Source: Cordilura impudica
Taxonomy: Eukaryota; Arthropoda; Insecta; Diptera; Scathophagidae
DNA: 64,000 nucleotides
Direction of reading: 5' to 3'
Assembly: GCA_963682025.1 (NCBI GenBank)
Contig: OY821521.1
Location: forward strand, 168,462,209 to 168,526,208
Shown here: one piece after another, positions 49,261 through 60,118 of the stretch
Layout of the letters: each line of letters opens with the position of its first letter
Numbering within the stretch: position 1 is the stretch's first letter
Program-made: the position numbers and the translations under genes
The notes under the pieces: generated by a model
The model's database searches: none
Told to the model about the DNA's origin: nothing
What the model saw: only the letters and a program-made list of their open reading frames with translations

Positions 49261-49301
49261 ATTATACAATGCTATGTGTGTGTTTACTAAATTTGTTAAT
49301 G

Positions 49302-50072
49302 TTTATACCCTATACCACTATGTGGTTTGGGTATAATGACTTTGTGCTGCTGTTTGTAACAACCAAAAATATTTGACCTAGACCCATCTTTAATTATACC
49401 GATCGAATCAGAATCACTTTCTGAGTTGATTTAACAATGTCCGTCCGTCTGTGTGTCCATGTAAAGCTTGTAATCAAACTGCAGGTCGCAAATATGAATA
49501 TATTTTGATGAAATTTGGTACATAAGCTTCTATCTGCCATGGGATGAACGCTATTGAAATTGGTGAGAATCGGTCCATGTTCAGACCTAGCCCCCATACA
49601 AATTACCCATATGAAATCGACATAAATTGCCATAAGATCCAAATTGTCATATAGATCTTACTCAAATTGGGTTTGTATGCGTTCATTACATCCATTAATG
49701 AGTTGTCCAAAAATGATCCCTTTGACCCCATGTAGAGCTGCTTCCCGATCTTCACTTAAATCTATTAAAAAACAAAAATATTGCACTGATTCTTCTCAAA
49801 TTTTGTTTGTACATATTTTTGCAAAATACAAGAGACTTTACCAAACATGATCAGGATCGGTCCATTTTTGGACCTAGTCCCTTTATAGATATAGCATCCG
49901 ATATGAACTTTTTCATATCTGCAGCCAAAAAAATTAATAAAAATCCCACTCAAATTTGGTTTTTGCTTATTTTCAATGTCCAGTTAGTTGGGCCTAAGAG
50001 ATAGGGTTTCTAAACGCATGGTATAGGGTATCGTATAGTCGGTCTAGACCGACTATAATTTTCTTACTTGTT
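49302..50072 (+). mobile_element. GTCY-tract element type 2
   Basis: It starts TTATACCCTATACCACTATG, has GTCCGTCCGTCTGTGTG, and ends GGTCTAGACCGACTATAATT TTCTTACTTGT. Inverted relative to its neighbour. Inserted in the Helitron between TTAATGT and TTTGTAATAAAAATGAG. Confidence 0.65.
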
Positions 50073-51198
50073 TTGTAATAAAAATGAGTTTGTTTTTTGT
50101 ATTGTTTTGTGAATTGGCTATAATTGATTAGCATACCTTTAGGGTCTTAATTTAATGAAAAAATAAAATTTCCTAGAATTTGCACTCGAATTTCCAGGGC
50201 TGGAATCTGCTAGTTTTAATTAAAATTATTTTGGATTTATCTGTAATTTTTTTTAACATCAAGTTGAGTTTTTTTAATTTTAAATTAAATATTTTTAATT
50301 TAAGAGGGGTTTTTTTTAATTTCAAATATAACAGAATTTACATTATTAAAGATACGATTAATTACGATAATTGGTCTAAGGAATCTAATATTTCTGTGAT
50401 GTCTTCATTTTCAAGTTCTTCTTGGCACTGATATTTTTCTGACTGTCGGTATATTGTAAGTGTAACAGCACCCATTTTCAATTTCAAACCTTCATTTATA
50501 CGTTTTACAGAACATAACAACTCGGATTTTATTCTGTTCTAAGTTTGCTTTTAACTAAAGCCATTAAACTAAACAAACGTTCAACTTCGGCTTTTGAGAA
50601 AGACAAAACTAATTAAGACAATACAAATATTGATAACCCTTTAAATGGATTTTCGCCAATAGAATTTTTGTTAACTTCAATCCATAATCAATCAGTGTTG
50701 TATCCCAATATTGTTCTGTGATATAACTCCATTGGATTTGCATTTTTTCTGCTTCAGATGATATCTTCTAAATATATTGGTTATCGGTTCTTTTACCCGG
50801 TTTAATGTGTTTTGTATTGAAAATTTTGGAATTTTTTAATACAATATTTTTTGGCAATCGACTTTTTAATACATTAAAAACTGATGTTGGTGTTTACATT
50901 CTTCTATTTCAAAATGTTTTGTTATATTTGTTGAAGGAAACGAGCAGTGTGGTAAAAAGAGTACTACACAAAATTCTCGTATTACACTTTGAGAAATCAG
51001 AACATATCAATACCATTAAAATTAAAATTAAATATTCAAAAATAGTGAAAAAAAAAAAATAAAACAAAGATGCTAAAAGCAACTTTTTATTAATAAAAGA
51101 TGCTAAGTTAGCATCTAGCATCTTTTCATAAATTTTGGATGCTAAACGACAAAAAAGTTGCTAAATCTAGCAACTAAAATGCTAAAATGGCAACACTG

Positions 51199-51372
51199 GC
51201 GAGTAGTAGCGTGCTCGCCTATCATGCGGGAGTCGTGGGTTCGATTCCCACCAGAGGCTTTGGTCTGTCGCTGCAAAAACTAGCCAAATCCGGCTTATCC
51301 CTGGACCCAAAGTTGGAATCTGCAGATAAGCCACTCTGCTTCGCTGAACTATACTTAAAAAAAATATATATA
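51199..51372 (+). mobile_element. tRNA-derived SINE (3' part; 5' tip at about 48052-48070)
   Basis: It contains GCGTGCTCGCCTATCATGCG followed by a perfect B box GGTTCGATTCC (51238-51248), the internal RNA polymerase III promoter arrangement of a tRNA. A ~110-bp unrelated body follows, ending in an A-rich/TA run. The missing acceptor-stem pairing and the body argue against a functional tRNA gene. The hAT element sits at its 5' tip. Confidence 0.65.
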
Positions 51373-52087
51373 TATATAGCATCCGATATGAACTTTTTTA
51401 TATCCGCAAGTAAAAACATTAATAAAAATCTCACTAAAAGTTGGTTTCTCTTTAGTTTTAATACCCAATTAGTTAGACCTTAGACCAATTTTCTAAACGC
51501 ATGGTATAGGGTATGGCATATTTTAAATAAATGGTGCTGACTATAAATATCACTTAAAAGTCGGAATCGAGATCTACAAAAGTACCACAAGTTGCATTTA
51601 ATATAACCCTCTTAAAAGTACCAAATTTTAACATTATTGTGACTCTTTGAAGGGGAATAAAAATGCGACGGCATATTTAAATATCAAAACTAAAATAATA
51701 TAATTTTTTTCTGGTATAAGTTCTCTAAGAAACCATGGCCTATAAGATGCCGAAATAATTATAAATTTCTATGAGCAACAACTTGAAATACACCACCTTA
51801 TTATAAAGGTAAACAAACTGCGGCCAAATAAAGTACCGAAAAGAAATAAATCTACCAAAAAAACACAAGCAACAATTCTTTTAAAATAGCATAAAAAATA
51901 TTAAATAAAAAATAAAATTCTTCTTGAAAACAACTCTCTTTTAATTTCAAATTACAATCTAAAAACTTTGATTTATTTTCATAAACTCGTTCTTCATCTG
52001 ACTGAAATGGACATGTTTTTCTGGTTTGTAATTGACATTTGAAAGAAAAATGAAAAATGAAAAAATAAATAAAAAATAACGACTTAC

Positions 52088-52244
52088 AATTTCGTTCATA
52101 TGCTGTATCTAGTTTAACTTGTTGAGGAAAATTACTAAATATTGAACGTGACATTCCCACTTCTGATGATAAATTCTTGACAGTTGCGCCAAATTCAATT
52201 TCACCCAAATAACGCATACGAAATATTGTTTGATCTTCTTGTAA
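52088..52244 (-). CDS. Prominin exon B (first extracellular loop)
   Basis: The exon follows acceptor AAACAG and ends at donor GTAAGTC. It enters in phase 0 and leaves in phase 1, encoding 52 residues from LQEDQTIFRM to DTAYERN. It is soluble and helical, continuing the first extracellular loop. The next exon lies almost 20 kb away. Confidence 0.8.
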
Positions 52245-52982
52245 CTGTTTGCAAAGAAAAAAAAAAAAAAGAAAAAAAGAAAGAAAAAGGGAGATATAGA
52301 AAGAGAGAGAAAAAAATACACAAATGAAAATAACGACATATGAAAACATTAAAAAAAACACACAAACAAATATTTTGAAATTGTACAAGAAAATTAATTT
52401 CCAACTACTTGTCATAACATGACATATTGCATCTACTTGTATACGAGTACGATGTTTATCTTCTACAGTTTATGTTTGTTTTTATTTTTTTCTGTTATTC
52501 TGATACAATCATAACAGTGCTTGAAAAAAATTCCAATTCAATATTTGTAAAGATACATAACAACGTTTAAGATAAATAGACAAAGATAGGATAAACGACC
52601 GAGTAGAAATCTTGTCTTTGAAATTAATAATTTTACTATTTTATAATAGCGAGCATAAAGCAGCTACGCTTATCGCTAACTCGTTGATTCGATGAATGTG
52701 TAACACTTTGCGTTTGCTTAATCATTATATGGTTAATTATCGATCTTATATCTACTTATTAATGTTGGCGGAAAACATAAAATCGAAAACTAAAAGTCTT
52801 AGAGCAAAATTCTAGAAAAATTGTGACCTCTTTAAAAACTATTTGTAGGATTGTCAGATTGATTAAACACAAATTTTTTTAAGGGGAACATAGCTTCGCT
52901 TACATCTCGTAAACTGAGCATCGTAGAGAAAATTTTTTGGCATTTTGCCATCATTCACGGTAAGCAGTTTTAGGGTTGCGAG

Positions 52983-53752
52983 AGCAAACCATACCATGCG
53001 TTTAGAGACCCTATCTCTCAGGCCCAACTAACTGGATATAGAAAATAAGCATAAACCAAATTTGAGTGGGATTTTTATTAATTTTTTCGGCTGCAGATAT
53101 GAAAAAGTTCATATCGGATGCTATATCTATATGGGGACTAGGCCCAAAAATGGACCGATCCTGACCATGTTTGGTAAAGTCTCTTGTATTTTGCAAAAAT
53201 ATATACAGACAAAATTTGAGAAGAATCAGTGCAATATTATTGTTTTTTATAGATTTAAGTGAAGATCGGGAAGCAGCTCTATATGGGGCCTATGACTAAG
53301 AGTTGTCCAATAGGGATCATTTTTGGACTACTTATTAATGGATGTAATATATACAGACAAAGCCAATTTGACTAATATTTGTAAGATAATTTGGATCTTA
53401 TGGCAATATATGTTGATTTCATAGGGGTCATTTGTATGGGGGCTAGGTCTGAACATGGACCGATTCTCACCAATTTCAATAGCGTTCATCCCATGGCCGG
53501 TAGAAGATCAAATACCAAATTTCATCAAAATACATTCTTATTTGTGACCTGCAGTTTGATTACAAGCTTTACATGGACACACAGACGGACGGACGGACGG
53601 ACGGACGGACGGACATCGTTAAATCGAATCAGAAAGTGATTCTGATTCGATCGGTATAATTAAAGATGGGTGTAGGACAAATATTTTTGGTTGTTACAAA
53701 CAGCAGCACAAAGTCATTATACCCAAACCACATAGTGGTATAGGGTATAATA
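52983..53752 (-). mobile_element. GTCY-tract element type 2
   Basis: Minus-strand copy with the GACGGACGG run extended to about six units near 53583-53612. It ends ATAGTGGTATAGGGTATAAT. Located in intron 1 between prominin exons A and B. Confidence 0.62.
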
Positions 53753-53849
53753 AATAATTTTGCCGGGATGCATAAAATCACTTTTGTATCCAAAATTATT
53801 ATTTGAAGAGCAAAATTGTTGAAATTTTGGTAACCATTTTTGTGAAAAA

Positions 53850-54072
53850 TAAGTGATCTTACCAAATACGGCCAGGATCGGTCCATTTTCGGACCAAGTT
53901 CCCATATCAATATTGCAACCGATATGAACTTTTTCATATCCGTAGGCAAAAAAATTTATAACAATGTCACTGAAATTTGGTTTATGTTTATTTGCTAAGA
54001 GATAGGGTCCCTAAACGCATAGTATCGGATATCGTATAATCGGTCTAGATCGACTATTATTTTCTTACATGT
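53850..54072 (+). mobile_element. GTCY-tract element type 2, 3' fragment
   Basis: It contains CAGGATCGGTCCATTTTCGG, ACCGATATGAACTTTTTCAT and the end GACTATTATTTTCTTACATG. It lacks the 5' half. Confidence 0.55.
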
Positions 54073-54366
54073 TTTTTTTATACCTAAATCGATATCCTCG
54101 ACTTCTAAAGGAAAAATTAGCAAAAAATCTTTTGAGCCATAAGAATTCATAATTTGCTTTAACAGATGGAATAATCCAAAAAAAAAATATGTTTTTGATG
54201 AACGCCCTATAGGAAAGTGACCACTTTCAAACTACTTTAAAATTCGCGTACTAAATTTCCCACCGCTTATTTCCCCACAGTTTATCAGTTTCACATTAAC
54301 TTTTAACTTTTAATTTTTTATGTTTTTTTTTTTTCAATTTCCGTTTATAACCCTGTATTTTCTTAC

Positions 54367-54578
54367 CGTTTTTAAAGCATCAATAATACCATTCTCCTCA
54401 AAACTCCTTATACGCAATGTATCACATAGTGGTCGATCACGATATGTACACTGACGCTGCAAAACGGACAATTGTATTTGTAATTCTTCCATGCGTGCTG
54501 CAGCCTCTTGTGATAGTTTCAAGGCTCGTCCCACTGTCTCCTGCAGCATTAGAACACGATAGATGAGTTCAGCATTTG
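54367..54578 (-). CDS. Prominin exon A (first extracellular loop)
   Basis: The exon starts after a pyrimidine-rich acceptor (CTTCCAG) and ends at the donor GTAAGA. It begins with two bases completing a split codon and ends in phase 0. It encodes about 70 residues, mostly helical and heptad-like (ELIYRVLMLQETVGRALKLS), with two Cys around CTYRDRPLC. That fits the first extracellular loop of prominins. The preceding exon is not visible within the remaining 9.4 kb. Confidence 0.8.
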
Positions 54579-55344
54579 CTGGAAGTATAAGAAAGAAACT
54601 ATAAAAAAAAGAAATCAACAACAGCAACACTAGAGGATATGACCAAATTGTAGTAACTTATTATTGAAATTGTTCTGTGTGAATTACGAGCCATTGTGAT
54701 GTAATATAGTAGTTTAGTTGTAGCAGTATTCTGGCTGATTAAGTGGGTCAAAGTCTTTATTAATACACATTGATTTATTAGAGAAGTGCACTCAGATACA
54801 TATTTTGTAATTTTCTCTTTTTTTTTATAATAAGAAAGGTGGCCACAAATGCTTTAAAGATAAGTTTAAAGAAGTTGGTAAAACTTCAGGATTTTTTTTT
54901 TTAAATATTCAACAACATTTGTGGCTAAATATAATCGCCTCGATATCCTGGACTTAATACACTCAGCCTAATTTTAATACATACATTAATAACTTTTATT
55001 TTTATACCCTCCACACCTCAGTGGCAGAGGGTATATATAGGTTTGTCATTCCGTTTGTAACGCATGGAAATAAATTCCGGAGACCCCAAAACCATATATT
55101 TTCTTGATCATTATAACAAGGGAAGTTCATTTAGCGATGATCGTCTGTCCGTCTGTCTATGGAAATCACGACCACGCCGCCAATATCTAAGCTAGACCTT
55201 TCGCTTTTGTATAAAATCGTTTATTATCATTGTCAAAATCGGTCATAGGGGTCACGAGTTATAAATGAAACTTTGAAAAAACTCTACTGCACGTGTCACA
55301 TTCGCCTAAGCAAGTATTACCACATATTTTTTATCGTTAAAATT

Positions 55345-56775
55345 AAAAATTAAATACTAAATATTAAAAATTAATAACAATTAAAAATAAAAAATTATAA
55401 ATAAATGTTAAATATTAAAAATTAAAAACTAAAAAATAAAAATTTAAAATTAAAAATTATAAACTAAAAACTAAAAATTAAAAATTAAAAATTAAAAATT
55501 AAAAAGTAAAAATTAAAAATTAAAAATTAAAAATTAAAAATTAAAAATTAAAAATTAAAAATTAAAAATTAAAAATTAAAAATTAAAAATTAAAAATTAA
55601 AAATTAAAAATTAAAAATTAAAAATTAAAAATTAAAAATTAAAAATTAAAAATTAAAAATTAAAAATTAAAAATTAAAAATTAAAAATTAAAAATTAAAA
55701 ATTAAAAATTAAAAATTAAAAATTAAAAATTAAAAATTAAAAATTAAAAATTAAAAATTAAAAATTAAAAATTAAAAATTAAAATTTAAAAATTAAAAAT
55801 TAAAAATTAAAAATTAAAAATTAAAAATTAAAAATTAAAAATTAAAAATTAAAAATTAAAAATTAAAAATTAAAAATTAAAAATTAAAAATTAAAAATTA
55901 AAAATTAAAAATTAAAAATTAAAAATTAAAAATTAAAAATTAAAAATTAAAAATTAAAAATTAAAAATTAAAAATTAAAAATTAAAAATTAAAAATTAAA
56001 AATTAAAAATTAAAAATTAAAAATTAAAAATTAAAAATTAAAAATTAAAAATTAAAAATTAAAAATTAAAAATTAAAAATTAAAAATTAAAAATTAAAAA
56101 TTAAAAATTAAAAATTAAAAATTAAAAATTAAAAATTAAAAATTAAAAATTAAAAATTAAAAATTAAAAATTAAAAATTAAAAATTAAAAATTAAAAATT
56201 AAAAATTAAAAATTAAAAATTAAAAATTAAAAATTAAAAATTAAAAATTAAAAATTAAAAATTAAAAATTAAAAATTAAAAATTAAAAATTAAAAATTAA
56301 AAATTAAAAATTAAAAAATTAATAAATAAAAATTAAAAATTAAAAATTAAAAATTAAAAATTAAAAATTAAAAATTAAAAATTAAAAATTAAAAATTAAA
56401 AATTAAAAATTAAAAATTAAAAATTAAAAATTAAAAATTAAAAATTAAAAATTAAAAATTAAAAATTAAAAATTAAAAATTAAAAATTAAAAATTAAAAA
56501 TTAAAAATTAAAAACTAAAAATTAAAAATTAGAAATTAAAACTTAAAATTAAAAATTAAAAATTAAAAATTAAAAATTAAAAATTTAAAATTTAAAATTA
56601 AAAATTAAAAATTAAAAATTAAAAATTAAAAATTAAAAATTAAAAATTAAAAATTAAAAATTAAAAATTAAAAATTAAAAATTAAAAATTAAAAATTAAA
56701 AATTAAAAATTAAAAATTAAAAATTAAAAATTAAAAATTAAAAATTAAAAATTAAAAACTTAAAATTTAAGGATT
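55345..56775 (+). repeat. (TTAAAAA)n array 1, ~1.4 kb
   Basis: About 200 heptamers TTAAAAA, irregular for the first ~130 bp, then very homogeneous with a few variants (near 55785, 56310, 56515-56600). A period of 7 is not a multiple of 3, so no long frame exists. Assembly length may be inaccurate. Confidence 0.9.
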
Positions 56776-56842
56776 AAAAATTAAATATTCAATATTAAAA
56801 ATTGCTAGTTAATTCAGATAAAAATATTTAAAAATTAGCTTC

Positions 56843-57595
56843 TTATACCCTATACCACTATGTGGTTTGGGTATAATGACTTTGTGCTGCTGTTTGTAAC
56901 AACCAAAAATATTTGACCTACACCCATCTCTAATTATACCGATTGAATCAGAATCACTATCTGATTCGATTTAACGAATCCGTCTGTGTGTCCATGTAAA
57001 GCTTGTAATCAAACTGCAGATAGCAAATATGAATATATTTTGATGAAATTTGGTATTTAATCTTTTATCAGTCATGGGATGAACACTGTTGAAATTGGTG
57101 AGAATCGGTCCAAGTTCAGACCTAGCCCCCATACAAATGACCCCTATGAAATCAACATAAATTGCCATAAGATCCAAATTATCATACAAATCTTAGTCAA
57201 ATTGGGTTTTTATGTATATATTACATCCATTGATCAGTAGTCGAAAAATGATCCCTATTGGACAACTCTTAGTCATAGGCCCCATATAGAGCTGCTTCCC
57301 GATCTACACTTAAATCTATCAAAAAAGAAAAATATTGCACTGATTCTTCTCAAATTGGGTTGGTATATATTTTTGCAAAATACAAGAGACTTTACCAAAC
57401 ATGATCAAGATCGGTCCATTTTTTGGCCTAGTCCCCATATAGATATAGCATTAATAAAAGTCCCTCTCAAATTTGGTTTATGCTTATTTTCTATATCCAG
57501 TTAGTTGGGCCTGAGGGATAGGGTCTCTAAACGCATGGTATAGGGTATCGTATAGTCAGTCTAGACCGACTATAATTTTCTTACTTGTTTTAATA
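56843..57595 (+). mobile_element. GTCY-tract element type 2
   Basis: Full-length: TATACCCTATACCACTATG to ACCGACTATAATTTTCTTAC TTGTTTT. The GTCY tract is shortened to one GTCCGTCTG. An internal deletion removes the CCGATATGAACTTTTTCAT block. Confidence 0.65.
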
Positions 57596-58011
57596 TTAAT
57601 ATCTTGAAATTTTTAGGCAAGAATCAGCTGATTTTTTTTTTAATTAACATGAATTATCTCAAAACTTTCTTATACGGATCAAACGTTGGGTGTTATAACG
57701 CTGGCTGCGTTATATAATGAATTTCATTAGGGGTTTTCTACTCTAGTAAAATAAAAATATTGTAGTTTTTCAAATAGTAATGAATTCTTTCTATGGAAGA
57801 CACAATCATTGTATTTTATAACAAGGAATTATAATAGAAACTGACCAACAAGAAAAGCAATTAACTTTAAATTTAATTGGTATTCGAAATATAAATTTCA
57901 GTACTGACAACAGTTTAAAGTGGTAGCCGTACCCAATATTGGTTGTAATATTGAGTTTAAGATGCATGTGGAGGGTATCAAACATTCGGCCCAGCTGAAT
58001 TTAACACTTGT

Positions 58012-58796
58012 TATACCCTATACCACTATGTGGTTTGGGTATAATGACTTTGTGCTGCTGTTTGTAACTACCAAAAATATTTGACCTAGACCCATCTTTT
58101 ATTATACCGATCGACTCAGAATCAGTTTCTGAGTCGATTTAGCGATGTCCGTCCGTCCGTCCATCCGTCTGTGTGTCCATGTAAACCTTGTAATCAAACT
58201 ACAGGTCGCAAATATGAATATATTTTGATGAAATTTGGTACATAAGCTTCTAACGGCCGTGGGATGAACGCTGTTGAAATTGGTGAAAATCGGTCCATGT
58301 TCAGACCTAGTCCCCATACAAATGGCCCCTATGAAATCGACATAAATTGCCATATGATCCAAATTATCATATAGATCTCAATCAAATTGGGTTTTTATGT
58401 GTTTATTATATCCACTAATCAGTAGTCCAAAAATAAGCCCTATAAGACAATTCTTATTCATAGGCCCCATATAGAGCTGCTTCCCGATCTTCACTAAAAT
58501 CTTTCAAAAAAAGAAAATATTGCACAGATTTTTCTCAAATTTGGTTTGTATATATTTTTTCAAATTATAAGGACTTTGCCAAATATGGTCAGGATCGGTC
58601 CATTTTTGGGCCTAGTCCCCATATAGATATAGCATCCGATATGAACTTTTTCATATCTGCAGCCAAAAAAATTAATAAAAATCCCACTCAAATTTGGTTT
58701 ATGCTTATTTTCTATATCTAAGTTAGTTGGACCTAAACGCATGGTATAGGGTATCGTATAGTCGGTCCAGACCGACTATAATTTTCTTACTTGTTT
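58012..58796 (+). mobile_element. GTCY-tract element type 2
   Basis: Full-length: starts TTATACCCTATACCACTATG, tract GTCCGTCCGTCCATCCGTC, ends TATAATTTTCTTACTTGTTT. It directly abuts the end of a type 1 element. Confidence 0.65.
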
Positions 58797-59477
58797 TTGT
58801 ATATGTATAATATAATTTTTTTTGATTGTGAATCAATAACAAGCGAGTATTCAACCTGCGATAACATATCGGTTATTTCAGGTGCAAACGTGTTCAATTG
58901 ATATTAATTTTTAATTATTTAGTTCTAGACAGGATGTCTAAATAATATATAACTAACTTTTCATCAAAACATTTTCAGGTGCCAATCAAAAAACTATTAA
59001 TAAATATATAGGCTAGGATCAGTTTTGAAAAAATATAAGTTTTAGCCAGGACTTTTTTTCTATTTATTATTTTTTCTATTTATTATACAGGCTGAAAAAT
59101 CATTCCAAAAGAATAGAATTTTTTTTTCTTTTTTTAAATAAATTTTAATTTTTCGAGTGGCTAAGATCAGTTTTCCCATAATAAAAAATAAATTATAAGT
59201 TAAGGCTAGGATTATTTTTGTTACCACAAAAAATTTTTCGTATTTAGAAAATTTTAAATTTTTACGCGTATATGGGGGCAGGCTGGACAGTCCTTTCAAA
59301 AGAATAGAAAAACACATTTTTTAACTGGCTAAGATCAGTATTCTTAGAAAAAATTATAAGTTAAGAATTTTTGTGTTTATAATCCCCAAAAAAAAAATTC
59401 CTCGCATATAAAAAACTTAAAATTATAACGCTAATACGAGGGTAGGCCGAAATGTCCTTTCAAAAGAATAGAAAATA

Positions 59478-60118
59478 CATTTTTATATCCTATACCACTC
59501 TGTGGTCAGCGTATAAGGAGTTTGTTGCGAAAATACTAGACCCATCTTTTATTATACGGGTCGACTCGAATCAGTTTTTGGGTCGATTTAGCAAAGTCCA
59601 CCCGTCTGTTAGTCCATCCATCTGTGTGTTCATGTAATTGAACTACAGGTCGCAAGAATAATATATTTTGACAAAATTTAGTACATACGCTTTTATTGGC
59701 TTTAGGACAATCGCTATTGAAATTGGTGAAAATCGATGGATGTTCAGATCTAGTTCCCAAACAAATGACCTGTATGAGATAATATTTAAATTGGCCCAAG
59801 ACAAAATTATCATACAAATCTTGCTCAAAATTGGCTTGTGTATGTTTATTACACCTATTAATCAGTAGTCCAAAAATAAACACGTTCTACAATTCTTAGT
59901 CATAGCCCACCAGAAAAAGCTGTTTCTCGATCTTCACTTAAATTTATCAAAAACAAAAATATTACACAGTTTTTTCTCAAATTGGGCTTGTATATGTTTT
60001 TACAAAAGCTAAGTAACTTTACCAAATATGGTCATGATCGGTCCAATTTTTGTTTGGTCCATATATAAATGTAGCATCCGATATGAACTTTTTCATATCT
60101 GCTATATCCATTTAGTTT
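59478..60118 (+). mobile_element. GTCY-tract element type 2, old truncated copy
   Basis: Diverged: TATATCCTATACCACTCTGT, GTCGATTTAGCAAAGTCCAC, then GGTCATGATCGGTCCAATTT and ATCCGATATGAACTTTTTCA. The 3' hairpin end is absent. Confidence 0.55.

Larger units (their letters stand above)
48280..50213 (+). mobile_element. Non-autonomous Helitron-like element, copy 6, with two nested insertions
   Basis: 5' end TCTATAATATTAATAGGCTAG, 3' end GGAATCTGCTAG, flanks A and T. Compared with the copy at 3975, it is interrupted twice, at 48473-49260 and 49302-50072, by type 2 elements in opposite orientations. Removing them restores the usual ~380 bp. The hairpin has one mutated base (CTCGAATTTCCAG). Confidence 0.72.
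48071..51198 (-). mobile_element. hAT element relic nested in a SINE
   Basis: Ends CAGTGTTGCCA and TGGCAACACTG, typical of hAT. Flanking 8-mers GTGAGTAG (48063-48070) and GCGAGTAG (51199-51206) differ at one base. On the minus strand near 50600-50520 it reads SKAEVERLFSLMALVKSKL, the conserved hAT C-terminal dimerisation motif, followed by a stop. The rest of the transposase is decayed, and a Helitron at 48280-50213 splits it. Confidence 0.7.
47560..51530 (+). mobile_element. GTCY-tract element type 2, split by nested insertions
   Basis: The 5' part (47560-48050) has GTCGATTTAGAGATGTCCGT and ends at GGTCCATTTTTTGACCCAGT. The 3' part resumes at 51374 with AGCATCCGATATGAACTTTT and ends with ACGCATGGTATAGGGTATGG near 51525. 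Intact type 2 copies show these two blocks adjacent, so 48052-51372 is insertion. Confidence 0.6.
1456..54578 (-). other. Prominin-family gene, partial (ten exons, N-terminus outside window)
   Basis: Ten minus-strand exons join in frame to about 881 residues. Seen: two adjacent hydrophobic segments separated by a Cys-rich stretch (YCCFLC), then a roughly 290-residue extracellular part with several N-x-S/T sites and coiled-coil-like spacing, then a last membrane segment and a charged tail. Prominins are five-pass cholesterol-binding proteins of plasma-membrane protrusions, and in flies of photoreceptor membranes; this layout matches TM3 to TM5. Splice phases agree at all nine junctions (0, 1, 2, 0, 2, 2, 2, 2, 2). 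Introns measure about 2.1, 19.8, 6.1, 14.8, 0.06, 7.1, 0.09, 0.26 and 0.10 kb. The N-terminal TM1/TM2 exons are not in the window. Insects have more than one prominin gene, and I cannot say which this is. Confidence 0.85.
54999..58010 (+). mobile_element. GTCY-tract element type 1 carrying a TTAAAAA array and a nested type 2 copy
   Basis: The 5' end TTTATACCCTCCACACCTCA, then GTCTGTCCGTCTGTC, then TTACCACATATTTTTTATC leading straight into the array at 55345. A type 2 element (56843-57595) follows the array. The probable 3' end with GGAGGGTATC and a mutated hairpin (TTCGGCCCAGCTGAA) is at 57975-58010. Confidence 0.5.

Noticed and set aside
51199..51260. tRNA gene
   Set aside because: A perfect B box is present, but the 5' tip is disrupted by a hAT insertion and the tRNA-like part runs into an unrelated body, which fits a SINE better.
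55345..56775. Centromere-like or telomere-like satellite
   Set aside because: TTAAAAA is not a known insect telomere unit, and both arrays are anchored in a dispersed element inside or near one gene, so a microsatellite expansion is the simpler view.
48865..58362. Recurring translations such as MDLMAIYVDFIGVICMGARS in many type 2 copies
   Set aside because: They appear in both orientations across copies simply because the DNA repeat is conserved; frames are short and end differently, so a coding role is not supported.
59060..59317. Candidate N-terminal prominin exon with hydrophobic stretch
   Set aside because: The sequence is T/A-rich low complexity, has no signal peptide or Cys pattern of prominins, and no suitable splice phase.
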